The position numbers and the translations under genes are program-made. From Clostridium disporicum (GTDB lineage Bacteria > Bacillota > Clostridia > Clostridiales > Clostridiaceae), in the NCBI RefSeq assembly GCF_001405015.1, contig NZ_CYZX01000003.1, forward strand, positions 1-64,000: a DNA stretch of 64,000 nucleotides, written 5' to 3'. The notes beneath the pieces are model-generated. The model saw only the letters and a program-made list of their open reading frames with translations, was not told where the DNA came from and did not search any database. This document shows, piece by piece, positions 35,252 to 45,161 of this stretch (positions are counted from its first letter, which is position 1; the number at the start of each line of letters is the position of its first letter).

Positions 35252-36154
35252 CTATAAATATAGCCTTGCTTCTAATTTTCTATCATAATCAGTCCAACCA
35301 CCATCTGGATACTTTTCTTTAATCTTTTCTATCTTATTCATTGTTGCATCTACATAATCAGCATAATGCACAATATAAGACTCTTCCATATTCATATCCT
35401 TAGGAGATCCAAACTCTGGTTTTCCATGATGTTGAACAATACATCCTTTTATTCTTGCTTTAAATTCATCCGAATAAAGATTAGGCTCTGACTCAAAAGC
35501 TTTATCAAGCATTTGAATTCCTATAACTATATGACCTTCCATCTCACCTTGAAGTGTATATTTAAAAGGTCCATCGTAGCTCATCTCATATATTTTACCT
35601 ATATCATGAAGTTTTGCAGCTAATATGGCAATCTCCTTGTTTTTACAATTATATCTTTCAGAAAATACTATACTTAAATACATAACACCTAATGTGTGTT
35701 CTGCGAGACCACCTATATAATTATGATGCATAGATACTCCACCAATTGCCTTTTTAAACTTCTCTAAAAATTCTTCATTCTTAAAAAAATAATTATTTAA
35801 GGACTTTCCTTCCCTTGAAAGTATATATTCATCAGTATATAGTTCTAACTCTTCCATAATATCTTCTACTGGTCTTTTTACTGTTGGAAGATAATCTTCA
35901 ATTTCATATTCATCAATAAATTCATATTTCTTAACATCAAAATTGCTATCTTTTTTACCTTCAACAGATATAACCCTACCTTCTACTATATCTCCTTTTT
36001 TAGAAGGTATAGTAGCTTTTATATCTCCACTTTTATCTGCTAATATAGCAACAACTTTGCTAGTATCTTTAAACATTATTCTCATAACCATCAAAGAAAT
36101 TTTTATATTTTCTCCGCTTTTTACATCATTTAAAAATATGTCTTTATTACTCAT
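35252..36154 (-). CDS. yhaM: 3'-5' exoribonuclease YhaM family protein
   Basis: A 300-aa protein with an N-terminal OB-fold (about residues 10-85) and a C-terminal HD phosphohydrolase domain. The HD ligands are visible as GLAEHTLGV, AKLHDIGKIYE, GHIVIG, and VQHHGKPEFGSP. YhaM/Cbf1 proteins degrade short RNA and DNA from the 3' end with Mn2+. GGAGG precedes ATG 36154. Operon order is yhaM, M15 peptidase, small membrane protein. This pairing is unusual for a nuclease and may be only a transcriptional neighbour effect. Confidence 0.88.
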   Translation of the reverse strand: MSNKDIFLNDVKSGENIKISLMVMRIMFKDTSKVVAILADKSGDIKATIPSKKGDIVEGRVISVEGKKDSNFDVKKYEFIDEYEIEDYLPTVKRPVEDIMEELELYTDEYILSREGKSLNNYFFKNEEFLEKFKKAIGGVSMHHNYIGGLAEHTLGVMYLSIVFSERYNCKNKEIAILAAKLHDIGKIYEMSYDGPFKYTLQGEMEGHIVIGIQMLDKAFESEPNLYSDEFKARIKGCIVQHHGKPEFGSPKDMNMEESYIVHYADYVDATMNKIEKIKEKYPDGGWTDYDRKLEARLYL

Positions 36155-36228
36155 ATGTTTGCCTCCACTTTTCTCACTCTCTAAAATAGTATGTGCAATG
36201 AAAATTAAAATATTTTATTTAAAAAATG

Positions 36229-36263
36229 AAAAAAGCCAGAATATTTATAATCCATGGCTTTTT
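36229..36263 (-). terminator. Terminator of the acyltransferase gene
   Basis: AAAAAGCCA / TGGCTTTTT stem with a 16-nt loop and T on the minus strand, 62 bases after the stop. Confidence 0.7.
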
Positions 36264-36324
36264 AATCTATTTGCAAATTTTTTAATAAACATTATTTTTT
36301 TATATGTTCAAATTATCAATCAAA

Positions 36325-37416
36325 CTATTTCATCCCTAATAAAACATCCATAAATTTAATTCTTCTACATATCTCATAGGCTATAAATGTAAGACCAAAA
36401 GATAAGCTAATTATTAACACTATAGAAACCCATGCAGGTAAAGTTAATGGTAATATATAAAATGCTAATACTAACAAGATTGTTTGATGTAATATATATA
36501 CTGGAAAAGATGCTTTGTTTAAATAAGCTAATAATTTATTGCTTTTGTTTAAATATCTAATTCCATAAGATACTATAGTTATTCCCATAATTAATGATAT
36601 CGTACTCTTTAGTGTACTATCTAATATATAAACTATAGATTCTGTTTGTGCATTCCTTATTAAGAAAAAGTACAGTGCACCTAACATAACAGTTCCAATT
36701 GTTAAGGCTAAAAATAACCTTCTTTTATTAGATAATCTTTCTATAACTTCATTATCACTATAGGCTACATATCCTAGAATGAATAATAGTAAATTCGTTA
36801 ATACACCTTTCCCTCCTATTGTAGGAATCATCTCTAAAGTTATTAACGCTATTAATACCCACAATAAAGACCTTTTTCCCAAAACTATAGGCTTAATTGA
36901 ATCACTTATAAATTTTCCTGGCTTAGTTTTCAGCCACTTTATTATAAGAACCCCTACAACTGATATTGCAAAAAGGAATATAATAAACCAAAGATGAGCG
37001 GGACTAAAATTACCATCAAAACCCATAAAGTCACTTACATTTGTAAAAAACATTTTTAAATGACTAAAATAATTTATATTTTTTTCTCCTCTCCATAATC
37101 TAGCTAAATATGTTTGAGGTGGTACGACAACTAAAATTCCAAATATAAATGGTATAAGTAATCTTTTGACTCTTTCTTTAATATACTGACCACCACTTCT
37201 TTTTTTCAATGCAAAATAAGTTGATGCTCCTGCTAAGAAAAATAAAAGTGGCATATACCAAGAAAATGTTAATAAAATAAATATGTTAGAAAATAAATTA
37301 CTATTTTCAGCTTTAACATAAAAATCTCCAAAATCAGTAAATAATGCTGCTGTATGATAAACAAATAACATCAATATACAAATATTTCTTATCCAATCAA
37401 TTTCATTTCTTCTCAT
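36325..37416 (-). CDS. Membrane acyltransferase (acyltransferase 3 family)
   Basis: A 363-aa polytopic protein with about ten hydrophobic helices. It matches acyltransferase 3 (OafA/OatA/YeiB-like) enzymes that move acyl groups onto sugars, peptidoglycan or lipids at the membrane. Family marks are the N-terminal RNEIDWIRNICILMLFVYHT, in which His is the catalytic residue, FFLAGASTYFAL, and VKRLLIPFIFG. No extracytoplasmic SGNH domain is attached, so the acceptor is unknown. ATG 37416 is used, with GGGGGA five bases upstream. It is monocistronic. Confidence 0.85.
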   Translation of the reverse strand: MRRNEIDWIRNICILMLFVYHTAALFTDFGDFYVKAENSNLFSNIFILLTFSWYMPLLFFLAGASTYFALKKRSGGQYIKERVKRLLIPFIFGILVVVPPQTYLARLWRGEKNINYFSHLKMFFTNVSDFMGFDGNFSPAHLWFIIFLFAISVVGVLIIKWLKTKPGKFISDSIKPIVLGKRSLLWVLIALITLEMIPTIGGKGVLTNLLLFILGYVAYSDNEVIERLSNKRRLFLALTIGTVMLGALYFFLIRNAQTESIVYILDSTLKSTISLIMGITIVSYGIRYLNKSNKLLAYLNKASFPVYILHQTILLVLAFYILPLTLPAWVSIVLIISLSFGLTFIAYEICRRIKFMDVLLGMK

Positions 37417-37589
37417 AAAATCCCCCACACTTTTGTTAACAATTTATTTACATTTTAATTTTACCATAGCTTAACTTCAAATAAAATAAAAAAATATATG
37501 CCTATAATAATTTATATACTTAAATATATTATAGACATATATTATATTAAATCTAATTACTATTTTATATTTACTAATTAATAGCTTCT

Positions 37590-39737
37590 TTATTCACCAA
37601 TTCCACTCTTTTTAAAGTTTTCAACAAAACCTTCTGAAAGCTTATTTATAGGCTTCTTTAAAAGTAAAGCTACTAATAATGCTACTACTATATAAATTAG
37701 AGAAACAATAATATCTTTAGTTAATACTGACTGTACAACTCCACCAATAGCTTCTCTTGCAAAAGATATTGAATATGTAAATGGTAAGAATGGATTGATT
37801 ACTTGGAAGAATCTTGGAGTTAGTTGAATTGGGAATGTTCCTCCTGATCCTGCTACTTGTAAAACAAGTAATACTATTGCTAAAACCTTACCTACATTTC
37901 CAAATACAGAAACTAAAGAATACACTATGAATGTAAATGTTATAGATGTAAATACTATTCCTGCAACAAACAATGCCGGATTAACACAATATATCTTTAG
38001 AATATATAAATCTCCTAATGCCACTATTAATGCTTGAATAATAGCAATTGTTAAATATAATAATAACTTACCAAAATAAACTTGTGTTGGAGTATATTCT
38101 CCATGTTTTTCTACTGATAACATTGAACTTAAAAGAGTCAATCCAACCCATAGTGATAAAACTGTATAGAATGGAGTCATTGCTGTTCCATAATTACCCA
38201 TTGGATATAAGTTATTCTCTACTATATTTACTGGATTGGCTAAGAAATCACTTCTCTTTGCAACATCAGCCTTCAATAAATTAACTACATCTCTCAATTC
38301 CTGTTCATTACTAATACCAGCCATCTTATCTACTAAATCATTTATCATTGCTTCAGCTTGAGGTAGAGCCTCTTTAACAAAAGCTATTCCTTCTTCACCT
38401 TTTTGAGCTCCTGCATATGCTGTATTTAGTATATCTTGTACTTGAGGTAGCTTAGCCTCTGCTCCTTTAAGTATGTCTAATGCTCCTCCTGCAACATTAT
38501 AAGCTTGATTTAAGGTATCATTTAAAGCAGGTATTATTGTTGAATCATAATTTGCATATATTCCATCAGTAATATTAGCTATATCATTAGCAGCTGTAAC
38601 GATATTATCTAATAGAGATAAATCTATTACTACTCCACTATCTACTTTAGTTTTAATATCGTTTAGAGTTCCTAAAGCTGTAGAAAGAGTATTGCTGATA
38701 TTAGTCAAACTATCTATTGCATTACTTAAAGATCCTCCTGAGAACTTATTCAATGTATTTAAAATATTAAGTACTGAATCAGCTGTTGCTTTTAATCCAT
38801 TAACCTTACTTATTAAGTTATCTACCATTACCGGTGCATTATCAGCTCCTGAGTTAATTGCATTTTTTACCCCTTCAGTATATGTTGCAATATCCTTTGA
38901 AACTTCATTAACTATCTTAATATCTTGCTTAATAGTTGGTGATAACTTTTCTACTGCACCTTGAGAAGATGTAATGAAATTTTGTACTTCACTACTTAAA
39001 TTTTGAGCATTAGTTAAAGTATCTTGAATCTTAGGAATATCATTTTGAATCTCTGTAATTAAAGTTTGAATCTTTTCTGCTCCATCTGCAGCTTTATCTA
39101 CAGTATTATTTATATCACCAAAACTTCCTTGAATCTTTACTAACGAATTATATATTGTTGTTATTTTAGGAATTTGCTCTTCTAGTTGTATTCCTACCTC
39201 ATTGGCAACTCCAAATATAGCATTACTAACTGTTTCAACTATTGATTTAGTTACTTGTTCCTGAAGTGCTGTTGCACCTTTGACAGTAATCTTAGGTGCT
39301 ATTGCATTAACTTTCTCATTAACAGTATAAATAATTTCTCCCTTTGTAACATTGTCACTTAATATGGATGTTAAATTCTTTGAAAAATTTTCTGGGATTG
39401 TTATGCTTGCATAATAATTTCCATTTTCAACATTTCTTTCAGCTTCTTCTTCTGATACAAATTGCCACCCAAGCTGCTTATTGTCTTTAAGTTGACCTAT
39501 AACTTCATCACCTATATTAATATCCTTACCACTAAAATTAGCTCCCTTATCAAGATTAACAACCCCAACTTTTATTCCACTGGTTGCGTCCTGTGAATAC
39601 GGATCCCATGATGCCTTAATATTAAACCAAGCATATAAAGATGGTATTATACATAAGGCAGCTAGAACAATAATAGCTGCATAATTCTTAAATATGCTTC
39701 TAATATCATCCTTATAAATTTCAAATATCTTTTTCAT
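37590..39737 (-). CDS. YhgE/Pip-family membrane protein
   Basis: A 715-aa protein of the YhgE/Pip (phage infection protein) family. One N-terminal helix (residues 17-37) is followed by a long extracytoplasmic region of about 500 residues rich in predicted helix and coiled coil (KAADGAEKIQTLITEIQNDI and similar), then five or six helices at about 520-705 related to ABC-2 permeases. In Lactococcus Pip is a phage receptor. Family members elsewhere export or assemble envelope proteins. AAGGAGAT precedes ATG. The promoter region contains ATTTGT/ACAAAT arms (39782-39803), a possible operator, although no TetR-type partner gene lies nearby. Confidence 0.88.
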   Translation of the reverse strand: MKKIFEIYKDDIRSIFKNYAAIIVLAALCIIPSLYAWFNIKASWDPYSQDATSGIKVGVVNLDKGANFSGKDINIGDEVIGQLKDNKQLGWQFVSEEEAERNVENGNYYASITIPENFSKNLTSILSDNVTKGEIIYTVNEKVNAIAPKITVKGATALQEQVTKSIVETVSNAIFGVANEVGIQLEEQIPKITTIYNSLVKIQGSFGDINNTVDKAADGAEKIQTLITEIQNDIPKIQDTLTNAQNLSSEVQNFITSSQGAVEKLSPTIKQDIKIVNEVSKDIATYTEGVKNAINSGADNAPVMVDNLISKVNGLKATADSVLNILNTLNKFSGGSLSNAIDSLTNISNTLSTALGTLNDIKTKVDSGVVIDLSLLDNIVTAANDIANITDGIYANYDSTIIPALNDTLNQAYNVAGGALDILKGAEAKLPQVQDILNTAYAGAQKGEEGIAFVKEALPQAEAMINDLVDKMAGISNEQELRDVVNLLKADVAKRSDFLANPVNIVENNLYPMGNYGTAMTPFYTVLSLWVGLTLLSSMLSVEKHGEYTPTQVYFGKLLLYLTIAIIQALIVALGDLYILKIYCVNPALFVAGIVFTSITFTFIVYSLVSVFGNVGKVLAIVLLVLQVAGSGGTFPIQLTPRFFQVINPFLPFTYSISFAREAIGGVVQSVLTKDIIVSLIYIVVALLVALLLKKPINKLSEGFVENFKKSGIGE

Positions 39738-40090
39738 CTTTTGTATCTCCTTATTACTATTAAATTAGTTCTCTTAGTATTATTTGTATATATTGTGACA
39801 AATATTACTTTACTTTTTTCATTTGCATTTTAAATAAAACCACTCAAGCAACAATTGTAATCATATCCACATATAACTGTACTTCTATTAACTCCCCCAT
39901 TCTCTCGAATTTATCTGTATATTATCATACTCATTATTATTTATAAGTCAAAATTCAAATTCTTTTATTTTCCCATCAATTTAGTTGTATTTTCATAATT
40001 AATTGTGATTAGCTTTTATTTTCTCAAAAATAGTTATACTTTAATAATCAATTTTTAGTTCTCTATATTTTTATTTTGTAAATATAATAA
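39738..40090. other. Gene-free intergenic region
   Basis: This gap between the VanW and Pip genes is AT-rich and shows no ORF with a ribosome site. It holds the ATTTGT...ACAAAT inverted repeat near the pip start. Confidence 0.5.
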
Positions 40091-40118
40091 AAGGAGCTGT
40101 TTATAAAAACAACTCCTT
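40091..40118 (-). terminator. Terminator of the VanW-family gene
   Basis: AAGGAG-TGTTT pairs with AAACA-CTCCTT. It lies 17 bases past the stop. Confidence 0.75.
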
Positions 40119-40135
40119 AAATATAAAATATTTTT

Positions 40136-41434
40136 TTAACTAAAAGGTTTATAGACACTACTATCTAAATATACTTCTGATACACATTCTCCAGCTGAAT
40201 TATATCCATATAAATAAGTATCAGCAGATAATGCTCCTGTTTGATAAGCTTTTGGCTCATAAGTTATTCCACCAGTAGCTTGGCTATTAGACCAAAACTC
40301 AGCAGTTATTGAACCACCACTAGAATATACATTAACAACAATTGGATAATCATAAGGATTTGTAAACACTAAATCTGGCCATTCATCACCTATAGTAGCA
40401 TCTAAGCCTTGTGGAACATAACCAACAGTCATTTCATGATATGTTCTAAAATCAGGAATTATTCCTGCTCTAAGCTCAGCATTATATATAGTACTAGAAA
40501 TCTGACATACTCCTCCACCATATCCTGGAACTACTTTCCCATTAAGATAAGTATTAGCAGCAACAAAACCATTTTCTGCTGTAGTAGGTCCTATAGCTTC
40601 TACAGTTGAAAAAGAATCTCCAGGCATAAGTAAAACATTACCTATCATACTAGCTCCTCTTTGAATATTTGTCCCACTTGGTCCTGCTGAAAAATAAGTT
40701 GTATATGAAGATATTTTTGTATCTACTGTTTGTAACGCTGCAGTTGTTATTTCTGGATCTACCTCTTCAAGATTTCCTTCAATCGAAACAAGGTCATCAC
40801 CATTAACATCTTCTAATGCTGTTTTTATATTTGTAAATAACTCTTCTTTATTTAATCCATAACCAACTTGTCCATCTGTTACACTTATAGTATCCCAACT
40901 TATACTTATACTTGCATTTACTGCATCAACCTTAACTTGTTCAGCTATTGTATCTATGAATTCAGCAATTTTATCTTCATTATAAAGTATTTCAAACTCA
41001 TAACTTCTACTTTCCGGTTCTTTTATAAGAGAAAGTTTTTCTTTAAAATTCTTATCTTTTCCAAAGTTCAAAAGTTCATTTTCAAAAGTCTCATAATCTA
41101 TAGTTGTATCTAGATTTAAGTAACTTTTATCAAAATTAGAATCGCCAACAGCAACATTTATTTTTCTTGAAGAAATTTCATTAACCATTTCCTCTAAAAC
41201 ATTATGCAATTGACTCTTAGTAAATCCTGATACATCAGTATCTAATACAAAAGTTCCTGGATATACCTTATCTTCATAACTATTAACAAGTTTCTTATTT
41301 TCTGAATTAGTATAAGCTGCAGTAAATCCAACTAACACAAGCACTGCTAATACTGCAAAAAATAATATTTTCTTTCGTTTACTGGTAGGCTTTACTACTA
41401 CTTCATTCGTTTGTGGTGCAATATTATTATCCAT
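40136..41434 (-). CDS. VanW-family protein with peptidoglycan-binding domain
   Basis: A 432-aa exported or anchored protein. A cytoplasmic basic tail (SKRKK) precedes one membrane helix (about residues 24-43). A PG_binding_4-like region (about 60-235) is followed by the VanW domain, seen in TTYFSAGPSGTNIQRGAS, LLMPGDSFS and VPGYGGGVCQISSTIYNA. VanW proteins accompany some glycopeptide-resistance clusters, but free-standing copies like this are common in clostridia and their activity is unknown. GGGGAG precedes ATG. It is monocistronic and divergent from a DEAD helicase. Confidence 0.87.
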   Translation of the reverse strand: MDNNIAPQTNEVVVKPTSKRKKILFFAVLAVLVLVGFTAAYTNSENKKLVNSYEDKVYPGTFVLDTDVSGFTKSQLHNVLEEMVNEISSRKINVAVGDSNFDKSYLNLDTTIDYETFENELLNFGKDKNFKEKLSLIKEPESRSYEFEILYNEDKIAEFIDTIAEQVKVDAVNASISISWDTISVTDGQVGYGLNKEELFTNIKTALEDVNGDDLVSIEGNLEEVDPEITTAALQTVDTKISSYTTYFSAGPSGTNIQRGASMIGNVLLMPGDSFSTVEAIGPTTAENGFVAANTYLNGKVVPGYGGGVCQISSTIYNAELRAGIIPDFRTYHEMTVGYVPQGLDATIGDEWPDLVFTNPYDYPIVVNVYSSGGSITAEFWSNSQATGGITYEPKAYQTGALSADTYLYGYNSAGECVSEVYLDSSVYKPFS

Positions 41435-41622
41435 ACACTTCTCCCCTATAACATAAAAGTATTATTCCATTTAATAATTCAATAGTTATATTATATAACT
41501 TTTAGTATTTTTTTACAATTAACATTCCTTTATCTTTTTCCGATAAAGTTAGATATAAGTCTACATAAAAATTTATTTTATTGTATACTAATATAGATAA
41601 TAATAAACTTAAGGAGAAAAAA

Positions 41623-42771
41623 ATGATTAAAACATTTAATGAACTTGACTTAAATTTAAATATAATAGAAGGTCTTAAAAAGCAAAACATTACAGAACCT
41701 ACATTAATTCAACAATTAAGTATTCCAAAAGCATTGGAAAACAAAGATATTATTGGTGAAGCTCATACTGGTAGTGGAAAAACTTTAGCTTATCTTATTC
41801 CTTTATTCCACAAAATAAACACAGAAAAAAGAGAAATGCAAGCTATTATACTTGCTCCAACTCACGAACTTGTTATGCAAATAGAATCTCAAATAAAATT
41901 ACTTAATACAAACTCTGAAACAAACGTAACTTCATTAACTATAATGGGTGAGTCAAATATTGAAAAGCAAATAAAAAAATTAAAAGATATTAAACCTCAT
42001 ATAATAGTTGGTTCTCCAGGTAGAATATTAGATTTAATAAGAAAGAAAAAGATAACTGCTCATACTATAAAAACTATAGTAATAGATGAAGCTGACTCAT
42101 TACTTCGTAACAATAGAACTAGCGTTATAAAAGATATTATAAAAACAACTATGAGAGATAGACAGCTAATGTTCTTCTCAGCTAGTATAAGTTCAGAAGC
42201 TTTAAAAGAAGCAAAATCATTAGTTAAAGAAGATGTAGAAATAATTAAAACTGAAACAAAGACTTCTTTAAACCCAAACATAGAACACATTTGCATACTT
42301 GGCGATAATAGAGATAGATTCGAAAATTTAAGAAAACTTTTAGTAGCAGAAAAGCCAAAAAGAGCTATAGTTTTTGTTAATAACAACACAGAAATGGATG
42401 TGCTTACTAGTAAATTAATGCACCATAAAGTTAATGCTATATATATAAGTGGTAAATCATCTAAAGAAGATAGAAAAAAAGCTATCGATAGCTTCAAAAG
42501 CGGTAAATGTCCTGTTTTAGTTTCTTCAGATTTATCTGCAAGAGGTTTAGATATTCCTGATGTTACTCACATAATAAACCTTGACTTCCCTGGAAGCTCA
42601 AATGAATATCTTCATAGAGCTGGAAGAACTGCTCGTGGCTTAGGTTCAGGAAAAGCTATATCTCTAATAACAACAAAAGAAATCAAGTGGATAAATTCAT
42701 ACGAAAAAGAATTTAAAATTAAATTTATTCCTGCAAGACTATATATGGGTAAATTAGAAAGACTTGATTAA
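41623..42771 (+). CDS. DEAD-box RNA helicase, CshB-like
   Basis: A 382-aa core helicase without extra RNA-binding domain. It has the Q motif region ITEPTLIQQLSIP, motif I AHTGSGKTLAYL, Ia APTHELVMQ, GSPGRILDL, DEAD, III SAS, and VI HRAGRTARG. The layout and short tail resemble B. subtilis CshB, which acts in cold-shock RNA unwinding. ATG 41623 is used because AAGGAG lies 6 bases upstream. The 14-codon extension upstream lacks a site. The gene ends at family A copy 5, facing the flavin reductase. Confidence 0.9.
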   Translation: MIKTFNELDLNLNIIEGLKKQNITEPTLIQQLSIPKALENKDIIGEAHTGSGKTLAYLIPLFHKINTEKREMQAIILAPTHELVMQIESQIKLLNTNSETNVTSLTIMGESNIEKQIKKLKDIKPHIIVGSPGRILDLIRKKKITAHTIKTIVIDEADSLLRNNRTSVIKDIIKTTMRDRQLMFFSASISSEALKEAKSLVKEDVEIIKTETKTSLNPNIEHICILGDNRDRFENLRKLLVAEKPKRAIVFVNNNTEMDVLTSKLMHHKVNAIYISGKSSKEDRKKAIDSFKSGKCPVLVSSDLSARGLDIPDVTHIINLDFPGSSNEYLHRAGRTARGLGSGKAISLITTKEIKWINSYEKEFKIKFIPARLYMGKLERLD

Positions 42772-42982
42772 TGCCTAAAAGTAAGTGAAAGGTTGCTTCG
42801 CAAGATCAAAGTTTTGACTTCATCAAAGATTAAAATCTTCTTCGCAGAGTGGAAAGTTGACTTATAAGTAGAAAGAGCTTGATTTATTCAAAAATTTCTA
42901 CTTTAGCTGCTTTTCCCTTTTTTCGTAAGCAAAACCTTTCCCTTCACCATAGGTGACTTTTTACTTTGCCGTTAGGAAACTA
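42772..42982 (+). repeat. Family A-type hairpin element, copy 5 (diverged)
   Basis: Same position and style as copies 1-4, filling a convergent gap. Side hairpins are TTGC/GCAA (42793-42803), TTTGA/TCAAA, TCACC/GGTGA (42944-42956) and TTGA/TCAA (42880-42892). Long-range pairs are CAAAGT (42807-42812) with ACTTTG (42963-42968) and AAGTAGAAA (42866-42874) with TTTCTACTT (42895-42903). GGAAAG (42851-42856) can pair with CTTTTCC near 42910 with one bulge. It is more decayed than copy 4. Confidence 0.65.
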
Positions 42983-43471
42983 CTTTGCGTAGCACTCTAC
43001 TATTTCTCCATAGTAGATATAATGATAGTCATCTTTAGGATAATTCTTCTTTAATTCCTCCGGAAAGCTATCTTTGTGAATTCTATCCACATAAGTGATT
43101 TTACACTCATAGTACATATTGCAATTATCTACTACTGGCGTTTCTGTAAGCTTCGCTGGTACAAATTTTATATTTGCTTCCTTTTCTTTATCTATATCTC
43201 TTCCTGATTTTGTTCCACAAATAGTAAGAGCTTTTTTCATTTCATCACTATATGGAATACTTATAGTATAATCCTTAGCAGTTTGTATAAATTCATAAGT
43301 ATATCTTTGAGGTCTTACCATAGCTACAAAAAAGGGTTTATTCCAGCTATATCCTACATACCCCCAGGAAATAGTCATAGTGTTTACCTTACCATTTTCT
43401 TTTACTGTTAAAAAAGCACCTCTTTTAGTTAGGTTCTCCATTGCCTCTGATAAATTTTCATAAAATTTCAC
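42980..43471 (-). CDS. Flavin reductase family protein (FMN-binding split barrel)
   Basis: A 163-aa flavin-binding protein of the flavin_reduct family. Conserved parts are GAFLTVKENGKVNTMTISWGYVGYSWNKPFF, which frames the flavin site, and RPQRYTYEFI. Members reduce FMN with NAD(P)H or serve as electron carriers in anaerobes. The start is GTG at 43471, set by GGAGG seven bases upstream. The longer ATG frame to 43549 has no site and its N-terminal 26 residues look non-coding. It is monocistronic, ending in family A copy 5. Confidence 0.85.
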   Translation of the reverse strand: MKFYENLSEAMENLTKRGAFLTVKENGKVNTMTISWGYVGYSWNKPFFVAMVRPQRYTYEFIQTAKDYTISIPYSDEMKKALTICGTKSGRDIDKEKEANIKFVPAKLTETPVVDNCNMYYECKITYVDRIHKDSFPEELKKNYPKDDYHYIYYGEIVECYAK

Positions 43472-43738
43472 TTTAACACCTCCAATATTTTCTATTATAT
43501 CATATATGTCGTATATGCTAAAAATGAACCGATTCCAATTCCCTCTCAAAATAAAATATAAATAATACTACTTCTTAAAACCTAATATAAAGTAACTTCT
43601 TGCCAGCTCTAATATTTATCTAATATTTCAACATAGTTTTTATAACTACATATTGCACTGTTAATATTTATGTGATATTATTTTTATAAAGCAAATATTA
43701 AGATAATCAAAGTATTTTCTTTATAAAAGGAGGCCCTT

Positions 43739-44584
43739 ATGAATAAAATTGCGTTAATTACAGATAGCACTTGTGGATTACCAAAGAAATATATAGATAA
43801 ATATAATGTACACATTGTAAATTTAAAAATAATATATAAAAGTGGTGAATTTATAGATGGAATTAATATCACCGCTGATGAAGTCTACTCTAGAATTGAA
43901 GAAGAATTACCAACTACATCAATGCCTTCTGTACAAGATGCATGTGATTTATATGATAAACTTATCAGTGAGGGATATACCCATGCTATTATTCTTCCAA
44001 TCTCTTCTGGTTTATCAGGAACTATAAACAGCTTTAGATTAGCTAGTGAACAATATGATGATAAAATAACTTCATTTATCTTTGACACAAAAATTCTCTC
44101 TATGGCCGTTGGATTAATAGTAATAGAAGTTGGAAAAATGATTAACAATGGAGAAAGTTTCGATACAATCTGTAAGACTATCCCTATCCTTAGAGAAAAA
44201 GTTAATATGTACTTTACTGTGGATACCCTAGAGTATTTAATTAAAGGTGGGCGAATAGGAAAAGTAACCGGTGGTATTGGAGAAATGCTTAACTTAAAGC
44301 CTATAATAACTATGGCCGATGACGGTAGCTATACTAATTTTGCAAAAGTTAGGGGATCAAAGCAAGCATTTAATAAACTAGTAAAACTTGCAACAGAAAT
44401 CCTTGACCGTGGCAAGGGAAGAGTAATAATTATGACTGGTACAATGCATAAAGAGGCCGAAGAGTTAAAAGCTATACTTGAAAAACATCCAAACACAACA
44501 TTTATGCACTGTGGAACCATAACTCCTGCAGTAGGCATACACTCTGGTCCTAGACTTCTAGCCGTTGCTGTTATGGAAGAATAG
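43739..44584 (+). CDS. DegV family fatty-acid-binding protein
   Basis: A 281-aa DegV/FakB protein. Members bind fatty acids and in Firmicutes present them to the kinase FakA. The family opening is complete (IALITDSTCGLPKKY), as are TSMPSVQD, ISSGLSGTINSFRLA and the C-terminal HCGTITPAVGIHSGPRLLAV. AGGAGG precedes ATG. No fakA gene lies in the window. The TAG stop is directly followed by the left end of family A copy 3. Confidence 0.92.
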   Translation: MNKIALITDSTCGLPKKYIDKYNVHIVNLKIIYKSGEFIDGINITADEVYSRIEEELPTTSMPSVQDACDLYDKLISEGYTHAIILPISSGLSGTINSFRLASEQYDDKITSFIFDTKILSMAVGLIVIEVGKMINNGESFDTICKTIPILREKVNMYFTVDTLEYLIKGGRIGKVTGGIGEMLNLKPIITMADDGSYTNFAKVRGSKQAFNKLVKLATEILDRGKGRVIIMTGTMHKEAEELKAILEKHPNTTFMHCGTITPAVGIHSGPRLLAVAVMEE

Positions 44585-44802
44585 AAATAAATTGTTCGCT
44601 AAGCTCACAGGTGAAAGGTCGACTGCATAGAGTCCAAAAGTGCCTACGGCAGTCCAAAGGATTTACTTCGTAAATGTCCAAAAGCTTTTTTAACTCTAAG
44701 TTATTACTCTTGGTTATTGTAAATCTTTTGGCCGTCACAAAGTGACCTTTTGGACTTTGACGAAGTCAAACTTTTGCCCAAAGTGCTTCGCACTTTATTT
44801 CT
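44584..44802 (-). repeat. Family A hairpin-ladder element, copy 3
   Basis: It occupies the whole gap between convergent degV-type and arsC-like genes. Bases 44643-44800 are identical to 7601-7758. The 60 bases at the left end are more diverged, though GAAATAAA at the left and CGCACTTTATTTC at the right still form inverted ends. The inverted match even continues through the flanking stop codons (AATAGAAATAAA on both sides). Confidence 0.9.
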
Positions 44803-44803
44803 A

Positions 44804-45142
44804 TTACTCCCATTCATTCCATACTTCTGGTTTATATCCTACTGTTGCTTGTTTTCCATTTCTAACTATAGGAGTGACATATACTGAAGGATTTTTAAAT
44901 AATATTTCTTCTCTCATATCTGCAGTTCTTATTTTATCTAAATTTAACTTTTTATAATCTTTTGCTGATTTATTTATTAAATTTTCTAGTCCAACAGAAT
45001 TTTTAACACTAGATAATTCACCTTTACTTAATGATTTTTCTTTTAAATCTATAAACTGAAAATTAATTCTTCGTTCTTTAAAATATCTTTCTGCTTTTTT
45101 AGTATCAAAGCATTTCTTAGTTCCAAATATCTGTATATTCAT
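44804..45142 (-). CDS. ArsC/Spx-family thioredoxin-fold protein
   Basis: A 112-aa protein of the arsenate reductase-like (ArsC/Spx/YffB) family. The N-terminal motif IFGTKKCFDTKKAERYFKERRI places a single redox Cys at residue 11, and the segment VYVTPIVRNGKQATVGY contains the cis-proline of the fold. There is no second CXXC cysteine as in Spx, so it is likelier an ArsC-like reductase or an orphan relative than the Spx regulator. GTAGGTG precedes ATG. No arsenic genes are nearby. Confidence 0.85.
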   Translation of the reverse strand: MNIQIFGTKKCFDTKKAERYFKERRINFQFIDLKEKSLSKGELSSVKNSVGLENLINKSAKDYKKLNLDKIRTADMREEILFKNPSVYVTPIVRNGKQATVGYKPEVWNEWE

Positions 45143-45161
45143 TTTTACACCTACCTATTTT

